DNA of 64,000 nt from positions 2,620,344 to 2,684,343 of the forward strand of contig NW_006767434.1 of NCBI RefSeq assembly GCF_000264995.1, given 5' to 3'. Of the stretch, positions 1-13,598 are shown piece after piece. The position numbers and the translations under genes were made by a program. Under the pieces are notes generated by a model, which was given only the letters and a program-made list of their open reading frames with translations, had not been told where the DNA came from and made no database searches. The stretch's first letter is position 1, and each line of letters starts with the position of its first letter. This DNA is from Punctularia strigosozonata HHB-11173 SS5 (Eukaryota; Basidiomycota; Agaricomycetes; Corticiales; Punctulariaceae).

Positions 1-1607
1 TTGTGGTGGGCAATTTCGTGCTCATGTATCGCCATACCACTGCAGGCTCATGCGCAGGATACAGTGCCGCGCCAGCAACAGGATATTTGTCGGACATCCG
101 TTGTGTAAGCACTCATGCGATCGTCTGTCCTTGCTCTCCTAACGGTTCGCTCAGGCAGGGATATCGAGTGGCAAAATCTTAATATGCAGTTCGCCATGGA
201 GAATCAAGTAGCCCAACAACGGGCGATATTGATTCCGAACTTCCTTAAGCCGTACGCCTATCCAGCATGGATGATATCGACAGCAGTGCTGACGTAATGC
301 TCTGAAGAATCCTTGCCCCCTTACTGCTCAACGTTAATAAGGCCGTGAAGGATGCCTCCCGCGATCTAGGCCCCATCGTAGAGGAGCGAAGACGTCAATA
401 TGATCAGTACGGCATTGATTACCCCGATAAACCGGTGAGTCGCGTGTTCGCTCGGCGGCTGAAGGGTTCTGACGTCGCGAGCGCAGAATGACTTCGTGAC
501 GTGGATGATGGACGTGGCCGAGGGTCCGAATCGTCAGGTTGAAGATCTCGTAACCAGAGTCCTGAATCTGAACTTTGCAGGCTCGTATATCTCCTTCTCC
601 TCCTCCTTCTCCTACTTCAATGTAGCCTGAACCGTTTCGTCTGCAGCGATACACACCTCCACATTGGTGAGCAAGGGTTGCTCCGACCGCACCATAGGAT
701 GACATATGTTTTGGACGCATAGACGATGACGCACGCACTATATTCATTGGCAGCAAATCCGGAGCTATGGCTGCAGCCTCTTCGCGAAGAGGTCGAGCGC
801 GTGGTCGCTGAAGATGGGTGGACGAAGGTGATAGAATATCGAAGGCAGAGATGAGATTATTATGCTTACCCTCCTGGCGCGCAGGTTGCCATGACCAAGA
901 TGCACAAGGTCGACAGCTTCATCAAAGGTGAGACACAAGGGGGGTAAGCGAACACCATTCTCATTGATCCAAATCAGAGTCAAGCCGGATAAACTCCTTG
1001 AGCGGAAGTATGTGACTCACAGTTCCTACTTCGTCCAACTGATGATATCGTCACGACAGTCAGCCTCATGCGTCTAGCACTGAAGGATCATACATTCTCG
1101 GACGGCACTCTCATTCCCAAAGGAACTTCTTTGGCGGCGCCCGCCATAGCCACACACGAGGATGAAGCCAACTACGACGATCCTTTGAGCTTCAACCCAT
1201 GGCGCTTTTCGGACGTAAGGGGGAGCGAGGGTGAAATTGCCAAGCACCAGTTCGTCAACACAAATCCAGGGGTAAGCCTCAGGCAGCTTCCCCAGATCAG
1301 ACCTGATCGTCGTACTCCCAGTTCCTTACCTTCGGACACGGCAAGCACGCATGGTATGTCCCCAGCCTGAAAACGTGTGATGCGCAAGCCTTAATGTCAC
1401 CGCAGTCCCGGTCGATTCTTCGCCGCGAATGAGCTCAAGCTGATGCTCGCGCACCTTGTGGTCAACTACGACGTGCAACTCGAGAACAGTTCTCACATAC
1501 GCCCACCCAACGTCTATTTCGCCGCCAACTGCCTAGCCAATCCAACGGCCAAGGTTTGCTTCCGCAAGAGACAGAATGATGTCGGGGCTTTCCATGATGA
1601 CAATTGA
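1..1607 (+). CDS. Cytochrome P450, C-terminal part (5' end outside window)
   Basis: Haem-thiolate monooxygenase, normally anchored in the ER membrane and fed by P450 reductase; substrate unknown. Only about the last 300 residues lie here. The exons join through GT-AG introns: one exon ends near 104 (IFVGHPLC) and continues at 155 (RDIEWQNLNMQFA). Further on are NDFVTWMMDVAEG, an I-helix region AAIHTSTL..TH(A)LYHLAANPELW, the K-helix ExxR as ESSR (next to about 980), FNPWRF, and the haem loop FGHGKHACPGRFFA, whose cysteine codon is split by an intron near 1350-1410. The C-terminus is FRKRQNDVGAFHDDN and stop at 1605-1607. All joined exons are open, so it looks functional. The style is that of fungal ent-kaurene-oxidase-like P450s. 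It is clearly a different family from the P450 at 45.6 kb. Confidence 0.88.
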
Positions 1608-1824
1608 GGTTGTCTTACAATACATCTTCCGCGAGATCTTCTAGGAAGATTGTCCTTAGCGCTACATGTACACATTGCGAGGAATCTGTAGTTGTTGTTA
1701 TAATTAGACCTCACGAAGCTTTGGCTGTGCCGTCGCTTGATCAACGCGAAACGCGTAGGGCCGCGGCTTGTGTTCAACTTGTGTGGCGAGCGGTGCATCT
1801 ACTCGCATTGTTTCACCATCCTGA

Positions 1825-2677
1825 ATGACTGTAGATGATTCCTCTGCTCAATATGCAGCTATCCTGGACAGCGTCAATGGCGAGGTTTCATTCTTTCGCA
1901 ACTTGATGCGAGCACGCCCAGTTGGCATTCATCGCCACTTCCACGTCCTTACAATTCGCAATGGCGTGCACAAGGACACTGGCGAGGATGTCTCCGTGGA
2001 AGATATATGGAAGAAGCTCAGAACTTGCTATGACCTTGATAATCTTGAAGCTCTTGTATGCATCCGATACCTTCATTCTCCAATATGCCACCCCATCCAT
2101 ACGAACTGTCCAGGAACCGGAAGGTTATGATCCCTCGGGTGAACCAAGTTCGCCCCGTCAAGTCGAATCGCCTTCACCGACCGACAATCTTGCATCGCAT
2201 CCGTTCTTTCGCTACGAATTCGTCTTACCGGCGGACGAACACCTAGAGGCTGAAATCGCACGCAGGCGTATGCGGAACTCAACGTCGCTTCCCTCGTCGC
2301 CCGTAGCTACCCCTCCGCCTCCGCTAAAAGGGCGTCGTTCGCTCGGCAGGGGCGTTAAGGGTAAGGGAAGGAAAGCGAGCTTGGCGGGACTGGTGGGTGG
2401 GGACAGCGACAGCAGCGCGTTGACGCAAGAAAGCGGAGAGGATGACGATGCGAGCATCGCGCCTACTGTAACAGGCACTGACGCTGGAACCGAAGATCTC
2501 GATGAGGAGGATGAGGAAGCGGAAGGCCAATCTCCGGGTAAGCTACCGGCGACGCTCTGCGTGTCCTTATACTGAAGACACACAGCCCCGACAAGGGGCA
2601 AGCGCGGGAGGCCCAGGAAAATGGTTGCCCGGACGTCGACAAGGGGAGGGAAAGGTATAAAGAAGCGCAAGCGATAG
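1825..2677 (+). CDS. EAF7: Eaf7/MRGBP-like subunit of NuA4 histone acetyltransferase (CT20 family)
   Basis: Non-catalytic subunit of the NuA4 acetyltransferase, nuclear, with a role in H4/H2A acetylation and transcription. The first exon carries the family signature: GEVSFFRNLMRARPVGIHRHFHVL, then DIWKKLRTCYDLDNLEAL. An intron of about 57 nt near 2056-2113 leads to EPEGYDPSGEPSSP, then HPFFRYEFVLPADEHLEAEIARRRMRNS, again typical of Eaf7. The C-terminal half is low-complexity and acidic (ESGEDDDAS, DLDEEDEEAEG). A second intron leads to a basic tail with an AT-hook-like GKRGRPRK and a final GIKKRKR, a likely nuclear signal. ATG at 1825 gives the whole conserved block. The gene converges on UFD2, with only about 63 bp between the stops, so 3' UTR overlap is likely. 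Confidence 0.9.
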
Positions 2678-2740
2678 CGGTCGTGGGTCTAATCGTGCAC
2701 TGTATGATACTGATGCTACATTGGTCATAACGAACTTCCC

Positions 2741-5700
2741 TCAGTCAATGGTGATGTCCATGTTCACAACGTCGCCCTCTGGAATATCCAAAGCGGTGTT
2801 CTTGTTCTTGCGTTCGTGCAGGAACGCGTCGATCTTGGCCTTCAGTTCAACATCTGCCGAGGAGAATGTGTGCATCAGACGCCAGCGAGTCACACACCTG
2901 CCCAAGGAAGAACGTACTTGGAATCACTTCCTCAATCTTCAACGGTTGTCGGTTGAATGGGTCCTTAGTGTCTGAGAGCAAATGTGACTTGATCGTAGAC
3001 CGGTCGATCACAACACGCGAAGAAGGCAATGTGACGGGATCTCGCATCAGAGTGAACATGAGTGGGTCTACGGCTTGTGAGCTCCTGGCACAGGCCCCTC
3101 TCCAGGTAAAACACGTACCCAGGTACTCATCAGGGATTTCTCCTAGGTCATCTTCGGCCTCTAGTGTGGCCTTAGTCTCCTCGACCTTAACGACAAACAA
3201 CCTCAGTTGTTCGATTTCCGGATCCGTTTTCAGCGCTCGTTTTCTTGCAATCGCCGCCGCTCTCTCGAAGAGCTCCTTCTTGTAACTCCTCCCGTCGTTG
3301 GCCACTGCCCTAGCGAACTCGCCCTGGTCCGATAGGTTCAAGTACACCTGCAGAATATCCGATAACAACACTCGCGGGTCGAAGCTGTACTTCTCTGCAT
3401 CCTTGACCTTCAACTCAGTGCACTTGGGACCAACGAGCGCGTCAAGGTTGTAGTCGAGCATAGCTGCCAGCCTGTCGACAATTTCTGGAAGCATGAACGG
3501 TGCCTTGGTCTCCGCAGTGAAAATCTTCAGCAGATTCACCGTGCTCTTCCCCAACGAACAATAGCCGGAGGCCATGCGCTCGAGCGTACGCAACTCTTGC
3601 TCTTTCTCCTTCCGATACTGCATTGATTGGGACTCCCAGACAGCCCTGTTCTCCATCTCAGTTTGGATATTATGGATCTTCGCCAAATCCGCGAGCGATT
3701 CGTCCATCAAGTACGTGACATCGTTAATCATCAGATTCACGAATCGCACGAACTTTTCAACGTTCCTAACAGATATTCATGCGCTCAAACTTGGCCGAAA
3801 CTATACAGGAAAGATGTTCACGTACCGTGCCTCGGTTTGTAAAGCTTTCCGGTGATCAGGGTTATTCCACACGACCTTCAGGATGTACGCGATATTGCGT
3901 CTGGAATCTACCACCATATTCAGAGTATGCCACGTATGAATACGAATGGTCACACTGACTGAATTTATCATAGAATTGCGAACTCGCGCCGGTCTGCTCG
4001 ACCTCTGCGAATCATAAGACACGGACGACCACAACGAAGGTATCGCATACCGCAATAGAAGTGGGTCAAGGCAGACATAAGATGTTTCAGGGCCACTGGG
4101 TGCGAGTTGAGGGTTGCGGTCAGTGGCCCTTTGCGATCCGGTCCTTGGCCATAGACACCCATGAACAAGACCTACAGGTGTCTGTCAGGGAATACCGCTT
4201 CCCCGAAGGAAAAAAATACAGTACCTCGACGAGCTTAGCTTTCAGGAACGGATTTTGGATATACCATGTCGACGTAAGGAAAGTCAAGCAGAATATCGTC
4301 AGTTCTGTTTTCCCCGTGAGTTCGACAGTCCCCGCAGAATGACTGCCACGTCGTTAGTCTGGATCCTCACAGTACGGAGAGAACGACGGATTACCGTGTG
4401 ACGAAGACCATATATTCGATAACATCTTCAATCATGTACTCGGGCAACACTCTGAATGCCAGCGGCACATCCTTTGGTAGCGGTAGCCTACGTGGAGTTT
4501 CAGAATCATATTCAGACCTCGTCGATGAGACAATCGCACTCAACAAGGGGTGTCGGATGACGGTGCTTCGGATCGACAAATCGTATGATCCATGTTGAAA
4601 CGAAATTGACGAAGGTCAAGGAACGGAGCATAAACTCCGGATCCTCCAATTGTATTTGCAAGGTCAACATTTGCGTGTGTAGCTTGGATTGTTGAGCCTG
4701 CCCCGCGGTGTGAATGAATTGACTCTGTGTATGGGCGGGTGCCTTACCTTCACAGTGTTGATGGCAGCCTCGACGCGAGCTTGCAGGGATGACTGGGCGC
4801 GCAATTGGCATTCAATTCAATACGAAACGGCCAGATAGGACGTACGCCCATCCATGACCCGTCGCCTTGCAGTGTCTCAATGTGTCTCCGCAGGTCATCG
4901 TAATGTTTTCCCATGTCTTCGAACACATTGATGGTTGGTAGGTATCCGCAGTTGAAAAGCGCAGCACAAAGGTAGAAGATGTCCGATATGAAGTTCGGCG
5001 CAGTGGCTGTTCAGGTTATCAATCACCTGGTTCAGAGACGGAAGTCAGAGGTATGAAGCTATCGCACCCGAAGGGTCTCGATTATCTTCCGCCCATCGAT
5101 TAGCTTCTTCACTAGTTGCCTTGATGCGAGTTGTCTCTTTCAGGTCTACTCTGGAAGAGTGGGCGAAATATTGAGGATCAATCTTGTCCACCTATGGCAC
5201 ATAATCCTCAGATAGGCCGGCACCGTCGGCGAATTGGTGAAAACTTACCTTCGTGTAGTTCGCATCCATGAACGGCTCAGCGAAGCGGAACAGTATATCT
5301 TGCAGATTAACCATGAAGGAATCGGTCGCGACTGTAGCAGGGTCGACCTGGTGACAAACGAAGGTCCACCTGAGCAGGTCGCCGAAATCGCGTCCGAACG
5401 ACTTACCTGTAAACCTGTGCGTTTCACATTCAAAGAAACAGCACGAGCAAAGTACTGCAAAACCGCCTCCCTTGCCTGTGGCGAAGCTCGAACGACCTGA
5501 TTGAACACTTGGAAAAGAGTGGACTGGCAATGCATCATGAGCTGAGCGATGCAGCCCGATAGGCAAGCCCTACAAACCTGAAGAGTCTTCAACGTTCCTC
5601 GCAAGCTGGCGAAGAACGAATCTATCTCGCTCTTCAGGCGCTTCTCAGGATTGGCAAAGTAAGTAGCTCCAACGTAAGGCTGGCAGATGCCTTCAGAATT

Positions 5701-7174
5701 GCTAAGTCAAGTGAGTGACGCACGTAGCTCACCCATTCTCGGCCAAAGACACCCAAGCGCAGGAGAGGACCCATGAGGCTGAGATGCTCGAAATTGTGGG
5801 CATTCGCATGGGGAGGATTCCATTCGGGCAACTGTGTGATCATGGTCGCGATCGGCTTGATGGCAACAAGGGCCTCCAAACCGGCCAGGATCCCGCGCCA
5901 GGCGTTGTCCGCCCCGGCTAGACCTTCCGGACGCCAGAGCGAAGGGTGTGTCAGGAGCATCGTCCGCACGACGGGTCCCAACACATCCGCCAGTTCGCTG
6001 GGATCATCGAAGCGATTCGCCATATCTTGTAAGAAATGAACCACTTCACCCGGACCTAGCACTTCGGGAGACGTTGATGTCGATAGCAGAGGGGCCGAGA
6101 GCGCTGACATCGATACCAGTGACGCGGTGAGTTCGTGGGGACCCAGCTGTTTCCTGTAGATCATTAAAATGAATAAGACAATGCGGGTATCGGATCATAG
6201 AACGTACCCTTCCGGTTGCGGGAACATGTTTGGCTCCTGCAATGTCAAGCCCGCGTAGCTCACAAGGAGGTCTCGCAGTTTGTCCAGGGTGGGGAGCACT
6301 TGCTGCACTTCGGATGCAGAGTACCCCTGCATCGTATGAGTACGTCTTTAAAAGAGGAGGAGAGTGTAAATATCACAACCTTCTTCTTCAGAGCATCACT
6401 GGCAGCATTCAACCGCTTCCAACATCCAACAAGATACTCGAACACGGTTTGTTGTGCGGGAAGAGACGCAAGAACCGACAAGTATTCCATGTCATCTCTG
6501 AAGAGGTGCTCAATGCAACGTGAATGGGCGAGGTGAGACGGAATACTCACGACATCGCCTGAGGATCAATATCCAGTCTGGCGATGAGCAGGCGATCTAT
6601 CAAATCTGTGTTCAAATGGAATGGCGGAGCTGTATGATGGATTATGAATATGGTGCTAGGGTCGAAATGGCAATTACGCACCAAGCCCTTCGGATTCCAA
6701 TTCGTTGGCAAGATGCTTGAGCCACACTGTCTCCCAGCCGCTCTTCTCCGCGACGCCTTTCTACGGAGCTATGGTCAGTTAGAACAATGCGATGAAGGGT
6801 CTCACTCACATCCAAGGTGACTTTCAAAACGGCACCGATCGTGTCATGTTCCCATGCTGGCACGTCCAGCTTCAGGTAGGTCTGCGGTGGCTTTTTCTTC
6901 AAAGGCACGGCTGATGATGGAGCTGGGTCCTGTACACGCTTAGGAGTCGTACTAGATACGGGCTTCGGAGTCGGCTTGGGCTGGATACCCGAGGAGGCTG
7001 ATGAAGATTCAGGACCGGGAGAGGGAGATGGCGAACTCGCGGCAGATGACTGGAGTTTCGCGAGGCGCTTCAACCTGATCTAAGATTATATCAGTCAACC
7101 CATCTCGTTCAGAGCGGTAAAGTAGAATCTACTCGGTCGGCATCATCTTGAGGATTGGTAGGCGGTTGACTCAT
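2741..7174 (-). CDS. UFD2: Ubiquitin conjugation factor E4 (Ufd2), U-box ubiquitin ligase
   Basis: E4 enzyme that extends ubiquitin chains on substrates of the UFD/Cdc48 pathway. The many-exon minus-strand gene starts [14 protein letters not shown] at 7174. The N-terminus is Ser/Pro-rich and basic ([29 protein letters not shown]), then [21 protein letters not shown], the Ufd2 core helical repeats (for example [24 protein letters not shown] and [24 protein letters not shown]), and the C-terminal U-box [31 protein letters not shown], with [13 protein letters not shown]. The end is [25 protein letters not shown]. The span of 4.4 kb with short introns fits a protein of about 1,100 residues. Core and U-box are both complete. 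It is tail to tail with EAF7 and divergent from the RTA1 gene. Confidence 0.93.
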
Positions 7175-8058
7175 GGTGTAGACGCGTACCAGGTACCAGT
7201 AATTGACATAAGCGCCTGTAGGCGGTGGCTTAATCGGCTTCGGTTAGAAGCGCCCAAACGCTCACAGGCACGTCCGGAACGCGGCATCTGCCGACGTCGA
7301 CGGTACTACACTGTACTTTTACGACCATAAGTTCGTTCCCAGTCCCTCCTTACCCTTGAACTGAACCTAAATCAGGGTTTTGTCCCCTGTCCCCTCCCAT
7401 TTCGGCCGAAGTTTACGGACCGTGGGAGTTGTAAGCACCTACTGTGAGAACAAAGCAATCTGATTGATATCAGTTCACAAGCTTCCCACGGGTCTGAACT
7501 TACAGCGTGTCCTCTGTCCCCAAGGGGTCCGCTTAAACTTATGGTGGTAAAAGTACAGTAGTACTCCTGAGCAAGCAAACATACGCTACGGCATCGGTAG
7601 TGCTAACGAGCCGCCTGCAGACTTTTCTGCATTTTCTGCGGAATGCCGGACATCCGATCTCGGCGCTGCCTGCAAGATTGATCGCAGTTCCCGCCTATCC
7701 ACTCGAGTTTGATATACTGACCAGAACTCTGATGAACGTTGTTCCTCGTTACTCGAAGGCTGTACTCCGCAATAACGTTGCCAAGACGCAATGACCACCC
7801 GTAGTGACTGTCCTCCATCCGCAGTTGATGCTTGAGCTGGCGGGAAGGGCGCGACTCGCTACCGCTGCCGTCGCACCTCGTTTTCCGCAGTTGGCGGCAT
7901 GCGGTTCTGTGCTATCTGATTGTGGAGTACTGCGGGTTATCTTGGAACATGCGTGGTAACTTTGCCGGTATAAATGGCATGCGACAAACGGAATGTCGTC
8001 GATATCCACTTCTCATCCATCCACCACTTCGTTTTTGCTTCTTGCGTCCAGCTTTGAT
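7175..8058. other. Divergent intergenic region UFD2 / RTA1 gene
   Basis: About 885 bp between two divergent start codons. Apart from the MITE at 7306-7561 I see no coding sequence with recognisable homology. Short frames near 7600-7830 do not continue across splice sites and are probably chance. Confidence 0.5.
7306..7561. mobile_element. Non-autonomous DNA transposon (MITE, Tc1/mariner-like TA target site)
   Basis: The left end CTACACTGTACTTTTACGACC.. and the reverse complement of the right end CTACTGTACTTTTACCACC.. match over about 26 positions, with one 2-base insertion and one substitution; both run into ATAAGTT. A TA dinucleotide sits immediately outside each end (7304-7305 and 7562-7563), as a TA target-site duplication would. 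Subterminal sequence is also partly inverted (ACGGACCGTGGGAG near 7410 against CTTCCCACGGGTC near 7485). The element is 256 bp with no coding capacity. The family assignment rests only on the TA duplication and could be wrong. Confidence 0.75.
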
Positions 8059-9524
8059 ATGCCGGGTAAGTAACCATCTCCAAAATCTCGATTCACCATT
8101 CTGACGTTGCGCACAGTCATACCATCATTCGTCTTTTCACGAGCTACTGAATCCAACGAGAACAACGCGTATGGTTATATCCCTACTCTCTGGATTTGTG
8201 CTCTTTTTGTTTCATTATACGGACTATCTACTCGTAAGATCAACTTCGCGCATCTCAGGGATATGACGGTTAAACATTGCCCTAGTGATTCATACCGGAC
8301 AAGCTATCTATTACCGGCTATGGTGGCTTTTCCCGACTGCGGTGCTTGCTGGTCTTGGCGAGGTACGCCATCATTGTCGTTGCAGCCGCAAGTTCCAGCT
8401 CTGAATCGTGTCGAGTCAGATCCTAGGATGGTCTGCCAGGCTATGGAGTAGCAAGAATGTGGATGCCGCTAATCCCTTCTTGATACAGTTAGTCCATATC
8501 TTTTGCGTGCTTCGTGCTATATGCTCACGGTCTCTCTGCAGGATATCGACAACTATTATCAGCCCAACGCCTCTAGTCGCTGCGAACTTTATCATCCTTG
8601 GCAAGGTTATTGCCCTCTTGGGCCCGCAATACAGTCGCTTAACACCCAGGTGGTGTACGTACATGCACTAGTGTGCTTGAGCCTGACACTAACTCGTCTG
8701 ATTTCCGTTCAGACACGACTGTGTTCCTTACTTGCGTAAGACACTCGATCAGGTCTCGCAAAAGAGGCGCCTAACGTAGTTCCAATAGGACATCGTGGCT
8801 CTCGTCGTACAAGCGTATGGTGGTGGAACTGCCACTGGCACTCATCCCGTCCTCGGAGGCAATATCATGTACGTCGCATAACAGATACGCTCATATCTAT
8901 GCAAGCTAACTATTGATATGGTAGGCTCGGAGGCATTGTTTTCCAGCTAGTCGCCATCACGATCTACACCCTCCTTGCCGCCGAGTTCCTATTGAGAGTC
9001 CTGAGGGATAGGCCGATTCGGGCAGCCCCGCCCGTACCCGTCGTGCTCGAAAAGTTGCCTTCGGATAGCAGTGTTCGAGGGTTCCTGCCGACCGTACAGC
9101 AGCCGAAGCTTTATGGAAAGCTGCGTTTGATGGTAATTGGCCTGTGCATCAGTACTGTGGTTATCTACATCCGGTGTGTGGTAGCGACATTGCAGCTTCT
9201 ACGCCATCACTGATATAGCCACGCCGCAGATCTATATACCGCACGATAGAGCTCTCAGACGGTTGGAACGGACGTGTTATCCACACTCAAGTATACTTCA
9301 GTAAGTGTATCGCTGTGTTTTGAGTTTGAAATCTAACACCAGCTTCAGATGTTTTGGACGGCGCCATGATCACGATTGCTATGTTTACGTTCGTACAATT
9401 GCTCTGCAAGGTTCGCGCCACTTCTAACATAACTCACAGCTTGAACTTTTTCCATCCCGGGCGGCTACTCTCAGGCGGTCACACGGCAATTTTGAGTCCC
9501 CCAGAGACGCCAAAATACAACTGA
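8059..9524 (+). CDS. RTA1-like seven-helix membrane protein (lipid-translocating exporter family)
   Basis: Member of the fungal RTA1/RSB1/PUG1 family of plasma-membrane proteins, linked in yeasts to resistance to 7-aminocholesterol and to sphingoid-base export. Exons joined by eye give YGYIPTLWICALFVSLYGLST, LIHTGQAIYYRLWWLFPTAVLAGLGE, ILGWSARLWSS, then the family hallmark QISTTIISPTPLVAANFIILGK, followed by LGPQYSRLTP, DIVALVVQAYGGGTA, and a last pair of helices ending FNFFHPGRLLSGG. About seven hydrophobic segments are present. The start chosen is ATG 8059, with a first exon of only seven bases (ATGCCGG) before a GTAAGT intron; a longer 5' exon cannot be excluded. Exact substrate cannot be read from sequence. 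Confidence 0.9.
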
Positions 9525-10202
9525 CGGAGCTTACGACTCATGTACGGTCTTACCTTTAGAATACTCATCGCAATGGACGATTATATCAATACGTGGATCA
9601 CGTATACTCATAGCCGAGCATCGATCAGTAGCATTGATAACTCTTGAGTGAAAGGCGGGTGCTGCTATATCTGAACTATAATAAGCACGCAGCGCTTGTC
9701 CGGAGCGGATATCATGTCTCGCGGGACGTCTGAAAAACAAGGATCACAAGCTCAAGAGAACAACAGAATAACAACAGGCAACACAAGTAGGCATCCCATG
9801 AAACTGACCAATTAACACTCCCCCAGTCTGTGAGACAGATAGACATAGTACACAGGTGAACAACGAGAGACATTTATTGAGTTTATGACCGATGTAGGGA
9901 TACTCGGTGTCCTGTAACCCTGCGTGTAGAGTACATGGGGGAAACACGGTCACAGTTGCGAGGCTCCATCCTTCCGAAGTTTCATTGGTCTATCCGGGCA
10001 CGCAGTCCTTCACAAGGCTTTTGAGCACCACGAGGCGGAGAGTCGTAAGTATACCAGACAATACAAAGGGCATGGACCAGGGAAAACAGGCATGCCGAAT
10101 CGGGAGGTCGAACGCGCGCAGCTGTACAGCCGTTCCCACGCCTCCCAAAATCCATCTTTCCGCGTTGTGTCGACTTGATTCACGCCCCCGCAAGACTTCA
10201 AG
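9525..10202. other. Gene-free stretch upstream of RPL17
   Basis: About 680 bp between the RTA1 stop and the ribosomal protein gene. Small frames on both strands show no family motifs. It presumably holds the RTA1 3' UTR and the RPL17 promoter and 5' UTR. No clear TATA or known ribosomal-protein element was identified. Confidence 0.5.
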
Positions 10203-11071
10203 ATGGGTTCGTGCTCGCTGCTGGTCCTTTCGGAATTGACGTGCTGACCGTATCACAGTTCGTTACGCATCAGGCCCGCTTTACCCAAACCCCGAAAAGA
10301 GTGAGTTGATCTCTGGTTGAATTACCGTACAACTTCGCCGACCAGAACTGTAGCGTCGCGGGCCCGCGGGGAGTACCTCCGCACGCACTTCAAGAACATG
10401 CGCGAGGTGGCTGCCGCACTCTCCGGTGCGTGTTTGCAATGTTGCAGAAACACTGAAGACTGATGTCTCTACCTTGGCAGGCCTGAAGCTCACGAAAGCG
10501 TACTCCTACCTTGGCGATGTCGCCGAGCATAAGCAGGTCATTCCTTTCAGGCGATTTGCGGGTGGTGTTGGGCGGGCTAGCCAGGCGAAGCAGTTCAAGG
10601 CGACTCAGGGTGCGCTGCGCCACTTCAGGTCCAGTAGTTTAAAACAGCATGGAGTCTGATTGCTGTGTACAGGTCGCTGGCCTGAGAAGAGCGTGAAGTT
10701 CATCCTCCGCCTCCTCAAGAACGCTGAGGCGAACGCCGATGCGAAAAGCCTCGAACTCGAGGACCTCTACATCAAGAACATCGTTGTGCAGCAGGCTCCC
10801 GTGAGTTGATTCAGCAGTCATGGGCATCACGAGTGCTCACCATCTATCACGCGATTACATTCTTCCTCAGAAAACCCGCCGCCGTACTTACCGTGCGCAC
10901 GGTCGCATCAACCCCTACCAGGGCCACCCCTGCCACGTAGAGGTCATCCTCTCCGCCACCGATGCCGAGGTCGAGAAGGCCACCGACAAGGCACCCGTTG
11001 CCCGCGCGTCGCTCACCGGTCTCAACAGGAGGCAAGTCGCCCGGAGGCGCATTGAGGCTGCCCGGGATTAA
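10203..11071 (+). CDS. RPL17: 60S ribosomal protein L17 (uL22)
   Basis: Cytosolic large-subunit protein lining the polypeptide exit tunnel. The first coding exon is only ATGG (10203-10206). A GT-AG intron then leads to TTCGTTACGC, giving [15 protein letters not shown]; the next intron gives [25 protein letters not shown], then [66 protein letters not shown] and [10 protein letters not shown]. The last exon is [25 protein letters not shown] and a basic tail RRIEAARD, stop 11069-11071. It is full length for the family (about 190 residues). A minute first exon with the start codon followed at once by an intron is common for ribosomal protein genes in fungi. Confidence 0.96.
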
Positions 11072-11343
11072 GGGTGTTGGACGTTGGTCACGACGGAGGA
11101 CACGCTGATACATGTGTATGGTTTATGCTATGCATACCTGCAATCGATTGCTCATGCATATAAACTATCGTATGAGCTGCTCAGTGCTCACCCGTTCTCG
11201 ACGGGGCACTGTCCGCGTGCGAAATGAACTGCGCATACCGTGCCGAGTTATGTGGAAACACGTTCCTGTGATCGCACGATTACTTCACACTTATCAACGC
11301 GAGACTATCCAGCTCGCCATTGCTCTCCTTGATCACCTTCAAT

Positions 11344-12942
<1,599 letters not shown>

Positions 12943-13598
12943 ACGAATGTTATACAAGGCGCGGAGATTTGTGCCAATGCCCGAGCAGGATCATGTATGA
13001 GTTACAGCTAAATTCATTACGATAGACCGTTTTGCGCCAGCTCTGCTTTCGGGTTTTCTTTGCTACCCGCCAGGGGCTTCTCCAATATGTATAAGACCAT
13101 GCTGGATTTGGGTGAATGCGGTGTATCGTACCTACGAATGCCCCAAATGCCGGCCAGCCGAGCGGGGCCTCCTGCCCGGAAAGACTCTTCCCCTGAAGCG
13201 GAAGAAGTTGCAATCGTGAGCAAAGCTGGCGCGAGAGGTCTATCGTAATCGCTGGCACTGTCGTGTTACAATAATTCCTGCAATCGAACGGTTGCACAAG
13301 CAATCCAAAGCAATCAGCATTAAGATGCATTAGCATACGCTCTCACTCAATAGAGCTGATTTGCTGCCAATATTTCTCTACGGAAACCTCGGTCAACTTG
13401 CTTCTCCATCGATGAGAGGCCGCGAATTGACCTCGTTGCATATCCATCAGCTGCAAATCAGCTCTAATCTACTAGAAGGATGTCACCACGATTGTGATGA
13501 CCTGAATGCGAGCAGTGTTGTGCACAACAACAGTGGTTGGGACATTGTCATGCCGAAGACGATACTACGTAGTTACAGCGCTGCGTCGAACATCATAA
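12943..13598. other. Gene-free stretch between convergent genes
   Basis: About 650 bp between the GDP-fucose synthase stop and the reductase stop. A short plus-strand stretch around 13120-13220 reads TYECPKCRPAERG and ends in KRKKLQS and a stop. It could be a zinc-ribbon relic, but I could not attach it to a gene. Confidence 0.4.

Noticed and set aside
2212-2670. Long minus-strand frame opposite EAF7.
   Set aside because: Antisense shadow of the acidic low-complexity C-terminal half of EAF7; the sense frame carries the family motifs.
13120-13240. Plus-strand stretch TYECPKCRPAERG..KRKKLQS resembling a zinc-ribbon C-terminus.
   Set aside because: No upstream exon could be joined, only one CxxC pair is present, and no family was recognised.
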